Shown here one piece after another: positions 1 to 51,800 of a stretch of 64,000 nucleotides of DNA. The notes under the pieces are model-generated. The model worked only from the letters and a program-made list of their open reading frames with translations. It was not told the origin of the DNA and searched no databases. The first letter of the stretch is position 1. Every line of letters begins with the position of its first letter. Where the stretch lies: the NCBI GenBank assembly GCA_028554795.2, contig CM068842.1, positions 30,135,627 to 30,199,626 of the forward strand. The letters are read 5' to 3'. A program made the translations under genes and the position numbers. This DNA is from Sinohyriopsis cumingii (lineage: Eukaryota; Mollusca; Bivalvia; Unionida; Unionidae).

Positions 1-96
1 CATCATTTTCATCTGACTTTGTTTATCAGCTGATTGTTTGTACTTGAAGGTAATTAAGCCTATCTATGATCATACAAACTCAGATTAAATATTTAC

Positions 97-38391
<38,295 letters not shown>

Positions 38392-38657
38392 CCTGTATAG
38401 CGTAATCTTGCTTCTCTTCCTACTTTCTGTTTCTCTCAGTTAAATTCATTTATCATGTGAGATGGTCAAATGATTTGACTGGTTGTACAAAAGTTTGGTT
38501 CGCTATGGATCGACTAAAAATTACAAACTTGATGGTAACAGGAAGGGAAGTCAGTCTGATGTAAGTCAATCAGTTTTGTTTTAGTACTGAAAGGGAGAAA
38601 ACTCAAATTTCCGACAACATTGGAAGAGCTGCTAAAGGGGAGTTATTCCACTACGTA
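38392..38657. promoter_or_regulatory. Bidirectional promoter between SLC15A4-like and AIP genes
   Basis: Only 266 bp separate the two outward-facing start codons, so both 5' UTRs and core promoters must lie here unless non-coding first exons exist. Visible possible elements are an M-box/E-box-like TCATGTGA at 38453-38460 (the rc is TCACATGA), an inverted CCAAT (ATTGG) at 38619-38623, and a GGAAG ETS-like core near 38541. No TATA box stands out at a fitting distance. The shared-promoter role is inferred from geometry; the motifs are short and may be chance. Confidence 0.65.
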
Positions 38658-38756
38658 ATGGCAGACGTTATATTTAATTTGCAGGCATTGGGCATTCGAA
38701 AAACTATTTTACATGGAGCCCTGGGCAATTTACCAGAATACCAAGATGGCACAAAG
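38658..38756 (+). CDS. AIP: AIP exon 1
   Basis: The ATG at 38658 opens MADVIFNLQALGIRKTIL, aligning with the AIP N-terminus MADIIARLREDGIQKRVI, which fixes the start. The exon ends after YQDGTK at a donor AAG|gtaaca, giving 33 codons in phase 0. As far as I recall, human AIP exon 1 also ends after 99 coding bases, at the same GTK|ATFHY position. It is too short to stand out as an ORF. Confidence 0.93.
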
Positions 38757-41700
38757 GTAACACAAAGTGTTTAGACAATTTTTTCCCTTCAGATTGAGAC
38801 ATTAAGTCCACAGATGTTCTTGTGCTATGTATCGATGTTTTCGAGATGGTTCCAGATACAGTACTGTTAATAAATCGTTCTTAGTCCTACAACGTAAGAC
38901 GCATCACCCGAAAACAAAAACAACATGTGCTATGTCTTACATTGTAGGACTACATCTTTCTGTGACACCGTTGTGAATATGCCCCAGTGAGAAAAAACCC
39001 CAATACAAAACAAAATAAAAATACCTCAAACAAAACCCCTGAAACAAGCGTATATTGCAGAGCAACATCAGTAGCACCTAGTAAACGGAAGTTTATGTGA
39101 GGAAAATGACGTTAAAAAAAAAACAATTCAGCATTCTTAAAACGTTTCGTAATTTTTTATAATTATTTTTTGGTTTAGGGATATCGTTTGTCTCAAAAGC
39201 AAAATGAATCTGATTGGGAATAATCATTATGGCATTATAGTAAAATTGTTAACATGTATTAGATTTAGCTTTAGACCTGTTGGCAATATGTATATACATA
39301 ACGTCAATCCTTGAATGTAATATTATAAACTACTGCATCTTTCATAACTCATTTCTCTGCAAATATAAAAAATCATGGATGAAGAGCATAAAATTAGATA
39401 AGAAGGGTTAAAGTTCAATTTATTATCTTTTCTACCATATACATGGGATAAAAACAGAGATAAAACTAAATATCAAGATTCTCAAAAAGTATAGTTTAAA
39501 ATTAATTGTTAAAGTAAAATTGCTAGTTTTCACACACAAATTTGAATGCTTTGATATAGATAAAAAAAATTAGAGGATGCATATTTAATTATTAAATATA
39601 TTGCAACAGTATGTCTCACTTATAAACATGTACAAATTATAATAACAAAGAACTCCCTCAGAAAATTAGTAACAAACAACAGCTTCACTTGAAACTTTAT
39701 AACACAATACAGTAATATTAACAGTGTTACTGATGCAGTTATCCAGTTTGAGTAACATTGTCATCACATGTTCAGTAGCTGACTGGCTGTATGTTTTGGC
39801 GGAAGGTTGATTTGCCCCGTCAAAATAGTTAGTAAGGATTTTTATGAAGACTTACTGCACAAAAAAAGCTAATTACTGGAGTTTTTCTCATTGCATGTAT
39901 CTTTGATGATTGAATTATTGAAAAATTATTCTGTCTGTATGACTTGGTGTAAACAAATGTTGTGCTCATGGCATCACTGAGACATGTTCTCTTGAGAACT
40001 GGGAACTTATGACACAGTGTCAAAACTGGAGGTGAGAAGAAGTACTGTAATATCAACACTGATAGTGATGATGGGTCTAACTCTCTGGGGTGAAAGTCTT
40101 GTATTGTTGGACAATATCCAGAGAATGAAATTGGAAAATGAAACTTGAATTCAGAACTCCGCAACCCTGCTCTTTCAGCAGTATCAAGCAATTTCCCATA
40201 TATACTACAACATCCCATTACCACATTATGCCTGATTTACTGCAGCAGTTGAGCACTTCTGAGAACTGCTGTTATCCATTTCACACTTGAATGACCTGTA
40301 TGTAAACATATACTCAAGAAGTTCACAGAGCCATCAGGTTTAACAGTTGAAAGAAATACCCTATTAATAGTTTAAACAAATGACAAAATTGTGGATTTCC
40401 CTTATACACATTAAAGTAAGTGATAAAATACGACTCATACCATATCTAGATCTAAGCACTGTCAACAAATCTTCTTCACAGTTTATTCAGTGCAAGCAGA
40501 ATTGGTGATATCACTAAAGCTCTTCAATGAAAATTGTTAGTCCAAAAAAGAAAATGTTTCCTATTGCACTGATTTTAAACTTAAGGTAGGCAGGTGTTTT
40601 ATTTTTTTTAAACATTATATATATTTGATGCGAATTTTGTGTTTGTTTGTTTTTTAACAATGGAGGAAAAAGTACTAGGGTCAGTATTGAGAAACAGGCA
40701 TGGTTGGCAAACTGGAAACATATATTATTTTGTTTGGTCTTATCTAACTTGTTGGGAGTCCATTAAGTTTGTGGTGTCAAATTCATGAGACTGGTTTCAG
40801 TGTAGGTTCTTAGACCAGTAGTATAAAGGCAAGTTAGTGAATCCTGTCATCTCTGCAAATGCATTAAAGGTGCTTTCTAGACATGGGGCATGCAATTTAA
40901 CTTTGGTGTTAGCTGTAAATATGCCATGTAATACAGTATAACAAACAACATCATAAATCATTTTTTAATAAATGTACTTCAACTTGGGCATAAAAAGACA
41001 TACTAACTTGTATGAATTTGATTTTAAAATTTCATTAAATGTATTGTCTTTATATAAAATTTCCAGAATTATTCTTTTTCAGTTTTACTTTGATACCATA
41101 CTATGAATGGTCACTGTATTTCTCGATTGCCACAGTAATAGGACATTCTCTTTAGAGTGCTTTCCATCAGAGGTCACTTTAGAATGCCATGCACATTAGA
41201 GGCCTGTTGATCATAAAATGAAATCATTCACATTACCAGTGACTCACAATGATTACTGATGCAATAGGATAAAAGTATACTCAGACTTTGTTGGGTTTTC
41301 TAAGTAGTAACATGGTAATAGGGCATACTGGCCAATGCACTGTATATCATTCACTTATTTTGTTAGTCAGTCAATAGAAAATTACTGATATCAACCATTT
41401 CTTGTCTGTTGATTGAGAAAAGGATAGTGGTAGTTATCAATAGCCTCCCCATTTTTTTACACTGGCAGAAAGAAATGTCTTTGCACTGAACATTAATTGG
41501 TATATTAGATATCAGATTTTTGAGTGGTTTTGATGCATTTAAGGACTTTGTCATATCATTTTCATTTGAAATATTAAGTTCTTTTAAAAAGCTTGAACTT
41601 AAAATATCAGTGATATGTTCTCTTATAAACTAAATGGCTTGCTTTGAGCTAGGCAACCACTTGTCAGAAAGGTTGTGTTTTGCATCGTGTTTTGAATCAC

Positions 41701-44700
41701 TTTCCATGACTCTACTACCCATTACATATGGTCAATCACAAAAATATATGACAGAGCAACATCAGAGTTTAGTGTTGTGCCTTGACAGTGAGAGTGCAGA
41801 TTTCACCGTGTTTTTTGTCTTATGTCTCCAAAACGTATCTGCTGGATACAGTTTTTCAAGGAGGACAAAAAAAATTATAAAATCGGCCTACTGTTTTCTT
41901 ATATGCTTATTGATCCATTGTCCATGACAGCTGGTTCTAGCAATGGCTAGAGTCATTAAAGGTGATCAGCAGTTTAAGATACCTGTTACTTATCATTTGA
42001 AAAAAATTTGGCAGTGGAAACATTCAGTGTTTGGATTAGTTTTCCAAATACTAATCCAAGGTCACTTAGAGCTTCTGCTGTAAAATATATTTTATGATGA
42101 ATTACTGACAAAATGGACTCATAATTGGGTGGGGTAGGGTGGGGTGAAGCTTGCAGAAATATAAAATTTGGCATTTGATTAATACATTATTAGTTTTAAA
42201 AGAAAAATAACTAAATACAAATATGCATTATTATAATAAATATTGGTAGATAATGAGTGAACACAACATTAAAATGAGAGGAGGATCCAGAAGAAACTTC
42301 CTTAGTGAAGCTTGTTTTAGGTGAGCCAGACATTCAGATCTGTAAATGTTTCTATGTGTTACTTGAGCACCTGATAAAATGTTTAGAACAGTATAGGCGT
42401 TGAATGAAAAGAAGATAATGTGGTGCAGTCCACAAACTTAAATTCACATAACTGCCTTGCAAATAAGATTATCTCTTTTTAACATAACCATAACTAGTGC
42501 ATTAAATACCATCTAGTATTTTTCTATGTCCCTTTGAAATTTTATATATCCCCCAAATTTTGAGGACATGAAACACAATGTCCCCTCCCCTTGGAATCCC
42601 AAGTGCAACGCTGAATATCATATAGAAAACAGAAGGTTATAAATAAAATCTTAGAAAGAAACTTAATTTAGCATTCCTAAAGCTTTTCATAGTTTTATCA
42701 TAATTTTGATTTGGGGAGAGTTTTTGTCCCAAAGCTAGTGTGATAAATCAGCCACCAAACCTTTAGTGGTATGCTTGGTGGTTTTGGGGTCTCATCTCAT
42801 CACTTAATAAAACTCTGCAATTTGTCGACAGATCTATCTGCAACTAATAAAATTTAAAAATTAAAGTGTGGGTAATTCAATGAAACATGATAGAATGTTA
42901 CGTTCAGTGTCTGTTTTTCGTTATGGGAACCTATGCTTCATATATCTAGCTAGGTAGTCATTTGCCAAGAAACTTATCAAAGTGGGAACTTTCACTTTGT
43001 TTGCTGCTGTGTCTCTTTCAGTGTTTCAAGATAAAAAGTCTTCCAAAATCTTCCATTAGACCCCGGGATTTTTCTTTGGAGAGTGTGAATGGGATCTTGG
43101 CCCATCTTTATGGAAACAAATTTAATCAACTGGAATAACATTTCAGGGGTAATCAGACATCTGGGCCCATCTATGGAAACAAATTTAATCAATTTGAATA
43201 ACATTGTCAGGGGTAATCAGAGATCTTTGTTGTAAGAGTCACTGACTCCTGTTTCTTATTCAAGACTCTTAGTTCTAATTTTTACTATATAATGGACTTA
43301 TTTGTGAAAGTTTTAACCTAGATTTTCATTTTGAAAAACATGCAGACAGCTCTGAATGTAAATTTAATGTCAGCGTGATTTTTGAAATATTTTACATTGG
43401 GATCAGGGCTTATTTCTGGCCCCTGATGACCCCAAAAATAATTATGGAGAAAGTCTTAAAATTAATAGTTTTGACAGTTATTCCATGATTTAAAACAGTA
43501 GTCTTTGGTGACATGTGCTCTATGAAAACAATGGTATTTAATGTCAGATTTTATTGTCTACGTTAAAATGCTGAAATGAATACCATATTTTCTTACTCAA
43601 TTCTTAGCTCAATGTATTCAGATTGAATTTGAATATTCATTATGCTAATAAAGCTTTCAGTCTATTTTTTTTTTCTAGTTTGTTGTTTATTTACATCCTT
43701 CAGCCCCATCAAGTTATGTTCAAGAAGACAACATTCAATATCTCACTTGCTTAGTTGAGATTGCCCACTACAGTTGATATTCGTAATTATGAAATGTCCA
43801 GATGATTATCATTTAACCAAGGTTATACCTATTTTTAAAAAAAAAAACAACTAACACTCATGGTTGTCCTTTGGCAAGCAGTAAAACTAGACAACAGTAA
43901 GTGCAACCTTGTTACTCATCATTATTATTGTATCAGAAAGTTTCCTTTTTTAACAGAAATGTTTCTTTCAGAAGAGTCTCTTGGAAAGTGTGGGTATAAG
44001 AAAGCAAGAAAGCACTCTGGAATACATACCCAACCTATTTGTTGTGCACAAAATGATTATGTTTGGAATGTGGCCAAAATAAGCATAATTTTATATGGAT
44101 GAAAGCAGCTCATTCTCTCTGCCCCTCTCCCCAATCCATAGGATCTTATTTGCGTGCTTTCATCTTTTGATTGTTGGCATTCTGTCGGTTGGTAGACTAG
44201 TTTATATCCACAGTTTTCCATGAACAAGATGAGTTTATTTACTTCTATAAGTTAAGATTTAAACCACACTTGTATATAGGGTGGATTCCAAGCTACAGGT
44301 TTACTGCACCCCTCCACCCCCACCTCACACACCTGATATGAACTTAGCAATAACCTTAGTTTTACTTGTTGTTGTATTAGCCTTTCTTCATTTTATGATA
44401 TGTTATACAGCAAAATCTGTCTTGAGAGAACACCTGTTTTGAGAGACCAGAATCTCCATGCACTGATTTATTGATTATATAGTGTTATGACCTGTTATGA
44501 GAGACCACCTGTCTTGAGAGACCATTATTTTTAGGCAGAAGGGGTACATGAGATGAGATGACATAGCAAGCCTCTGTGGTGGTAAATTGGCCATAATCAG
44601 ACAGATGAGACCATTCTCTCCCAATTTCTTTTGTGACTCGAATAAAAATTCCACTAAAATGTTCATTGAAAACCAAAAATTCCAGAAGGCAGGATTAAGA

Positions 44701-47700
44701 AAGTTTTCCCACGATTGCAGCCAGTCAGTAAAGAGAATACTGCACAATACATATGTGATTTCATGGGCTTATTTGGACCAGTCAGAATCCCATAAAGTTC
44801 AGATGTTATATCAAAAAATGAAACTGCAACACTATTGGCAGAGTGTACCGACTATGTGATAAATAATAAATATTGACAGTGATACTCATATAATTGACAC
44901 CAGTAGTATGATAGAAAATGAATATGTTCCAAGTCAGACTTCAGTAATAAGGCACAGTCAACTTTTTATACAGCAACCAGCATTCTTGTTAAGCTATAAA
45001 CAGCATGTAATGAATGAGAGATAAGACAGAAAAGGGAAGAATAATACTAGTTACATTGTACATTTTTAACTCATTCTGTTGGTTTACTAAGAAAGATTAT
45101 TTGTAACTTTGCATACCATTATGTTGTGCACTCTTAGCACATGATGGTCACAGGTAGATCAGAACTCGACTTTCAGAATTATCATCATTTTAATAAGTGT
45201 TAAAACCCATTCAACAGAATTGATGCCTTGGAGCAGTGTTCCTGTAATGGTCAGTTTGTACAAGTAATTTGCACCATTGTTATGTACAGTCATTAGTGTT
45301 GGAACTGAAATGTTCATTTGCGATGGATGGATTTATTAGTGTGTTCATTCCAGATAATTTTCTGGCAGATAGCGAATATTCCATAATATACTGTAACAAA
45401 AGTTTAATGTACAATCTTATGTGTATGTAGTCTATTTGTTGGGGTATGTTTCTGTTTTTAGACAGCCAGGAAGCGAACATTTTGCATGTCGGCTCTATGG
45501 TTGGTACACTGAATACAAGATGTGGTTTAAATTTGATAGGATAATTTAAGTTGGTCTTGAATGATAAATCGTCGCATTCTTGATGGAAGAATTGTTGTTA
45601 TTCTTGCTACCATCAGTATCAACTAGTTTATCTTTGATTTTAAGCTTCTGTAAGTCAGATTAAAAGTGTGTTTTGGACTAGGCCACTTTACGCAAAGAAA
45701 GATTACAGTCGTGGTTTGGCCTGGTGCAGAAAATAAAATAACGTGACCTAGGCTAGCTTTTGGATTTTAATCTGGCTTATTATATATATTACCCCAATAG
45801 AACATCCAATATGTGTGCCAATTTTTAAATAAGACCCAATATTCTTTTATTTTCAGATGATATTTCACTATAAGACAACAAAATGTGATGACGAGAGGTC
45901 AGTTATAGATGATAGCAGGAAGCATGAGAAACCAATGGAACTGGTGTTAGGGAAAAAGTTCAAACTAGAGGTATGGGAAACCCTCCTAAAAACAATGAAG
46001 CCCAAGGAAGTGGCAGAATTTTGGGTTGACAAAAAGGTAAGCATTATACTTTGAAGTAACTGCTGTGTCTGTCATAGTTCTGTGTTGCATATTTGAACTT
46101 CATTAATGCCAACAGATTCTAACAAGCTGATATTGGGTCCATCTTCGGATGGATGAAGTGGATATAATCTGAGTAATGGGATTATTAAAGAAGGATCTCA
46201 TCTCTTTGATGTTAATGCATATTGAGGGCCCTAACAATTTACACATTTTTCTTTAGTTAGTGAGGGCTTTACCTCAAAGCTAATACATCTGGATCTAAGA
46301 CACGGTCAGTGATGATCACAGTCACCATGGAACTGAATTACTGAATTGCAAAGCTCACCTGCCCATTATGAAGAAACTGTTTGATGATGTACCACCCAAG
46401 AAATCTTGGACCTGTTGAGGAAATGTGATTCATATTATACATTTTGGCCATCAGTTTTAAAGATTTTAGTTGTTTGTTTCATCTTTTATTTTATATACAT
46501 ATTACAGAATACATTTTGCAGAAAATTTAATATTTTTGTTTTGTGTTTTATCTTGTACTTCATGTTTTCATTTACATGTATTTGAATGGTTTTTCTAACT
46601 TGTTATGTAATTCATTCATACATTTCTCAGACTTTTACCTTCAACTGTCACCAAAAAGACACTGTTTTGCTGAGGAGCCCTGAAATACTGCTACAAACAT
46701 ATATGCATACATGGTCAATTACTACCTGTTTCTAATTTATGTGGGCCGCAGACCAATTCTCAGCTGCCTTTGTGCAATAAATATGCGATTGCACCAATTC
46801 TCAAGGCATATTGGAGCTTAGTTCAATAATGGTCCCTCCCATAGGTCAGTCTTTAATACGTGATCAGTACAAATTCATTTTATCATAATTTCACTATTCT
46901 TCAGCCAGTCTCATAAAATTGTTAGAGTTTTACTTGGTTTGAGACCATTATGCAGAATAATTGACCCCTAGTTGTATTATCAAATAAATATGTTTCCCAT
47001 TACTCATGGGCTACCAGAATGCTTAAAATAGGATAATATTTGTTGAAATCATATAGTCAGGTGGGTTACTGCATGATATCTGGACTTGTTTTAGATCACA
47101 GGTCTGTAAGGCCAAGTGTTGCAGAGCCCTGTATCTGTAATGAGTAGTCCAAATTTCAACCATCAACAGTTGCTTGTAACCTCTATGAATTCCATATTCC
47201 AGTTTGATCAGATTTGGAATATGGGTCTATTTATTATCACATCATGAACAAGTTTGAATATGTGTGAGAGCCACACATATTGATGAGGTAATCTTGCATT
47301 TGATTGGATAACTTTGTTACCATTCTGGAGGTCCTGTTTGTTATCCAGTTTTAATCACACTTAAAATATATATGTTTATATCATTAAGATCCTGGATGAG
47401 TTTGATAAAGAGTGAGATTCATCAATGCTAATAAGAAGATCATGCATTAGACTGGCGGAATTTGTAATCACTTTCAAAGCTGTATTCTGATAAGATTTTG
47501 ATCAGTCTTAGAATACATGCTTACAACATGAAGATCTTGTACAAGTTCTGTAATGAGCAGTATGAACATGTATTAATAATGTCATCTTGCTCTGTTAGGC
47601 TGAGTGTGTTACTGTTCTGGGAGTCATATTTCTGATCCAGTTTTGATCAGACTTAACATATGGACTTTCCTATATATCACGAGGTTCATTAATGGGTTTG

Positions 47701-48864
47701 ATATTGAGTGGGATTCTTGCATATTAATGAGGTGTTCTTGCATGAGATTTGCTGAGCTTGTTACCTCGTTTAAATACAGTCTTGAGATCTAATTTTGATC
47801 ACACTTGGTAAATAGGTTTAAATCATTAGGACGTGTAATAAGTAGATTTATGAGCTAGATCCTTCCATAATACTGAGCTGATGTTGCATCTGATTGGTTC
47901 AGCTTGTCAACAGTTGCATCTCTTCAAGACCACTTCGGTGGCCTAGTGGTTAGAGCATCCGCCTCAGAAGCAGGAGGTCAAGGGTTTAAACCCCAGCCGA
48001 GTCATACCAAAGACATACAAAAATTGTACTTACAGCTGCCTCGCTAGGTGCTCAGCATTAAGAGGTTAGTGTTAGGACTGGTGAGCCTGGTGTCAGGATA
48101 ATGTGACTGGGTGGGACATCATTCTACATGTCTGCGGCATGATGCCGCAGTGCTAGACATCACTATAAACTGCCATACTGCAGACATTGTAGCGATATGA
48201 CTGAAATTTTTTTAAAGTTGTGTTAAAAATCCTAATCACACACAGCTTTTCAACACCAGCATCTGACTGTCTCAACTTGTCAGTACTTGCATCTGAGTGG
48301 CTCGTCAGCACTTGCATTTGATTGACTCAGCTTTTCAATACTTTAGCAACTCTATTTCTTATGAGGTTTTGTTTGTCTTCGTAAACAGGCCCATATCATC
48401 AATATATAATTTATTTTATTGCGAAGATATTAATGAAGTGAGCTTGCATGTGATTGGCTGAGCATCTTACCACTTGAGATATCGTAATGTTGACATTGAT
48501 ATTAATCAGACAGGGTAATTAAACTAACAAGATGTTGGATGATTTTTTTTGTGATCAAGACCTATGCTTATTTTTAAGGTGATCTTGCATGTAATTGGCT
48601 GAATTTTTACCTGTTTAGAGATTGCATTTTTGATAAGATAATGAGTGGGATGCCTGCTGTTAATGAGTTATTTGGCATTATATTTGCTGAACTTGTTTCA
48701 ACCCAGTAAGTAAGGGTTTATATCATTAAGATCTTTGATGTATTCAGTAATGGGTGAGTTTCACAAATATTAAGGATGTAATTTTGGATCTGATTCACTG
48801 AGCTTGTTACCACTCTGGTGTCCATATTTGTGAGCCTATTTTGAGCAAGCTTGTGATATATTCC

Positions 48865-48898
<34 letters not shown>

Positions 48899-51800
48899 CC
48901 TTATTTAAAGAGGATAACACAATTAGCTAAGAACTAATCTACCTTGAGGCCCTCATACAAAGGAATTTATTTATTTTAGCTGCATCTCAGAAGCCACTGG
49001 ATATATTGGGTTTGGAAGAAGGAAATGGAGTGGGCATTTATAATCAAGATTTTGAACAGTTTTGTTAATCTGCCAGATCCATACCTATGAATGATCTTGT
49101 ATCTGATTGCCCCAGTTTGTTACCACATTGAAGGTCATGAATCTGATCCGATTTTATAACCTGAGATGTTATTTTTCAAACTGTTCTTCACATACTTTGT
49201 AAATGGACTTGTTTCATGAAGATCTTGGATAAGCTTAATTATGAGTGAGAGACTATGCATATTTTTTTTAAGTCTTTATGTTTAAAATAAAATTGTTATC
49301 AGGATAAAGTAAAATATATAAAATTAACATGATACAAAATTTGGGAGATAGTTTACATAAGTTATGTCCTACATTATCCTGGTTGTTGAAATAGTCAACT
49401 GTTATGTAAACAGGTGACTGACATCAGGGCCACTTAGGTCTCTTTTTAAAACTGAAACACCAATAAATACAATTTACATAGCACTAGGAATTGTTCATAA
49501 CAAGGAAAAATGAATAAATTAAAGCAAGAAATTTCATTTTTAGGTACATCTTGAATTTGAGTTAGGTTACCAGGTTTTTCCCAGCATGTCAATAGGGTAC
49601 ATTTGATTTTGAAATTTGTCACACCTTTAGTTATGTGGTTACTAAACTTCTTGAATAAAAGTGCTAAATTAAGATTTTATAAGTGTTATGGGTAGCATTA
49701 CAACTTGAAAACATTTGTTCTGAATGATTGAAATTGCAGAACTCTTTCAACTTTGTACAAATTGTAAACATAATTTAAATTGCAGAACTCTTTCAACTTT
49801 GTACAAATTGTAAACATAATTGAAATTGCAGAACTCTTTCTACTCTGTACAACTTGTAAACATAATTGAAATTGCAGAACTCTTTCCACTTTGTACAACA
49901 TGTAAACATAATTTAAATTGCAGTTCTCTTTCAACTTTATACAACTTGTAAACATTATTGAAATTGCAGAACTCTTTCTACTTTGTACAACTTGTAAACA
50001 TAATTGAAATTGCAGAATTATTTCCACTTTGTACAACTTGTAAACATAATTGAAATTGCAGAACTCTTTCAGCTTTGTACAACTTGTAAACATGATTAAA
50101 ATTGCAGAACTCTTTCAACTTTGTACAACTTGTAAACATAATTGAAATTGCAGATCTATTTCCACTTCGGCTTGTCAACATTCATACAATACATGCTAGA
50201 TTTCTGTGATACAGACTATTATTATGATGACTGATTTCCAGTGCATGTACAGATGTAAACAGTCCCTGAGTGGCCAAGTGATCTAAAGTGCTCACTGTTA
50301 TGGATCACTGCCATCTCACCTCTGTCTGCGTGGATTTGAGTCTCAGGCTCAGCCAATATGGGTATGGGAGAAAGCTTGCCAGTAGCTTCTCATGGGTGGG
50401 TGGTTCTTTCCGGGGGTTTTCCGGGTTCTTCCTCTACCATTGATACTGGCCGCCATGTATAGCCTATCTTGTGCTGAAAAATGGCATTAAACCCTACAAC
50501 AACAACAACAACAGATGTAAGCATTTTGTTGCACTTAGACATTGAACTTCTTTTAATATTTTCACAAATGTCTCAGGGAAGAATGTTTGAATATTGTACT
50601 TCACACTCATAAATATATATATACACAATGTCTTTGAGCATTCAGACCTAACAATCTTGCCATCCATTACTAATTTATACAACATTTTGATGGAAGAATG
50701 AGCATAATACCATAAATCACACCCTGAAATCTTTTAATTTTTTCTTGTTGGTTTTATTGACACTTTAACACATTAATGGCTATGTCATGACGAGGATGGG
50801 ATGGGATCTAGGGGCCTTTCCACATGCCAAAGCATCTGATACAGGCTGGCCTGGGCATTTATTAAATCCATGACGCTTGGATTACAAATCCAGGACACTA
50901 CCAGCTAAGCAAACTTGACTCATTGAAATGCTTTAATTTGTTCAGCTGACTCATATTTTTAACTTTTCTTACTACATGTAATTAACTATGCCTTCTTTCT
51001 TAAAGTTGCAGAGACCTCAAAAAGAGTGCCAGAAACTTATTTAAAAAGAAAATCTTATCTTTGAAAATATTGAAAATTCTATAATTCTTATTTAATTTTC
51101 AAGCAGAGAGTTGGGCAACACTATGCAGATCACTCTGCTGTAGGTCACCTTTGTTAAGAAATCACTTGCCTTAAACAGCACTTTTTAAAAGGCATTTGAA
51201 CCAAATTATTGCAGAAATAAACCTCTGTTAAGAGACCACTTGAAAATCCCAGATGGGGCTATTCAAAACCATTTTACCTGTATATTCTGAGAATTTTTCA
51301 TATCTTTTGCAGCTGATTGATATGTATCCAATAGTTTCTAAAAGTTTGCGTGACATTTTTCTCAAAAAGAAGAACCACTCACATGACCATGACCACGACA
51401 AGCCCCATTGCTGTGGCATGATGGCATTAGCAGAAAAGGGAATAGGACATGACGATTTGGATGAATTAATTAAAAATCCTCAACCCTTAATATTCACACT
51501 TGGTAAGATTTTTTTCATTATATAGTAAATAGATAACGAAACATGTGCATAACAGTTGTATTAACTGCATATATTCAAAGTCAAGTCCAACTGCAGACTG
51601 CACAGACCTTGATCTGCTGTTGCATAATATAGCAGCAGATCTGGGTCTGTACTATTTGTTAGGAATAATCAGTAGAATAAGTATCATATACCCTTTTGCC
51701 ATTATGCTATGGCAGATACAGGATCTTTGTTGTTTGAAGCTTGACTTTAGTTAAAAGCAAGTATGTACGGTAATATTTCATGAGTACCTTATATGCAAGG

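Larger units (their letters stand above)
47080..49250. repeat. Diverged ~150-bp tandem repeat array with SINE and LINE insertions
   Basis: A unit with TTGCATNTGATTGGCTGAGC, TTGTTACCACTCTGGAGGTC, GATCCAGTTTTGATCA, TATATCATTAAGATCTTGGA and GAGTGAGATTC recurs at roughly 47298, 47450, 47605, 47750, 47890, 48448, 48585, 48785 and 49092. Copies are strongly diverged. A SINE (47928-48244) and a LINE tail (48867-49041) interrupt it, explaining the longer gaps. Confidence 0.75.

Noticed and set aside
39829..40224. 131-codon minus ORF in AIP intron 1
   Set aside because: No recognisable domain, no splice context and no similarity to flanking genes.
41634..41927. 97-codon plus ORF in AIP intron 1
   Set aside because: It has no domain or fitting splice sites, and AIP exons 1 and 2 join in frame without it.
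49698..50181. 131-codon repetitive minus ORF
   Set aside because: It is produced by a 46-bp minisatellite; three units happen to keep the frame.
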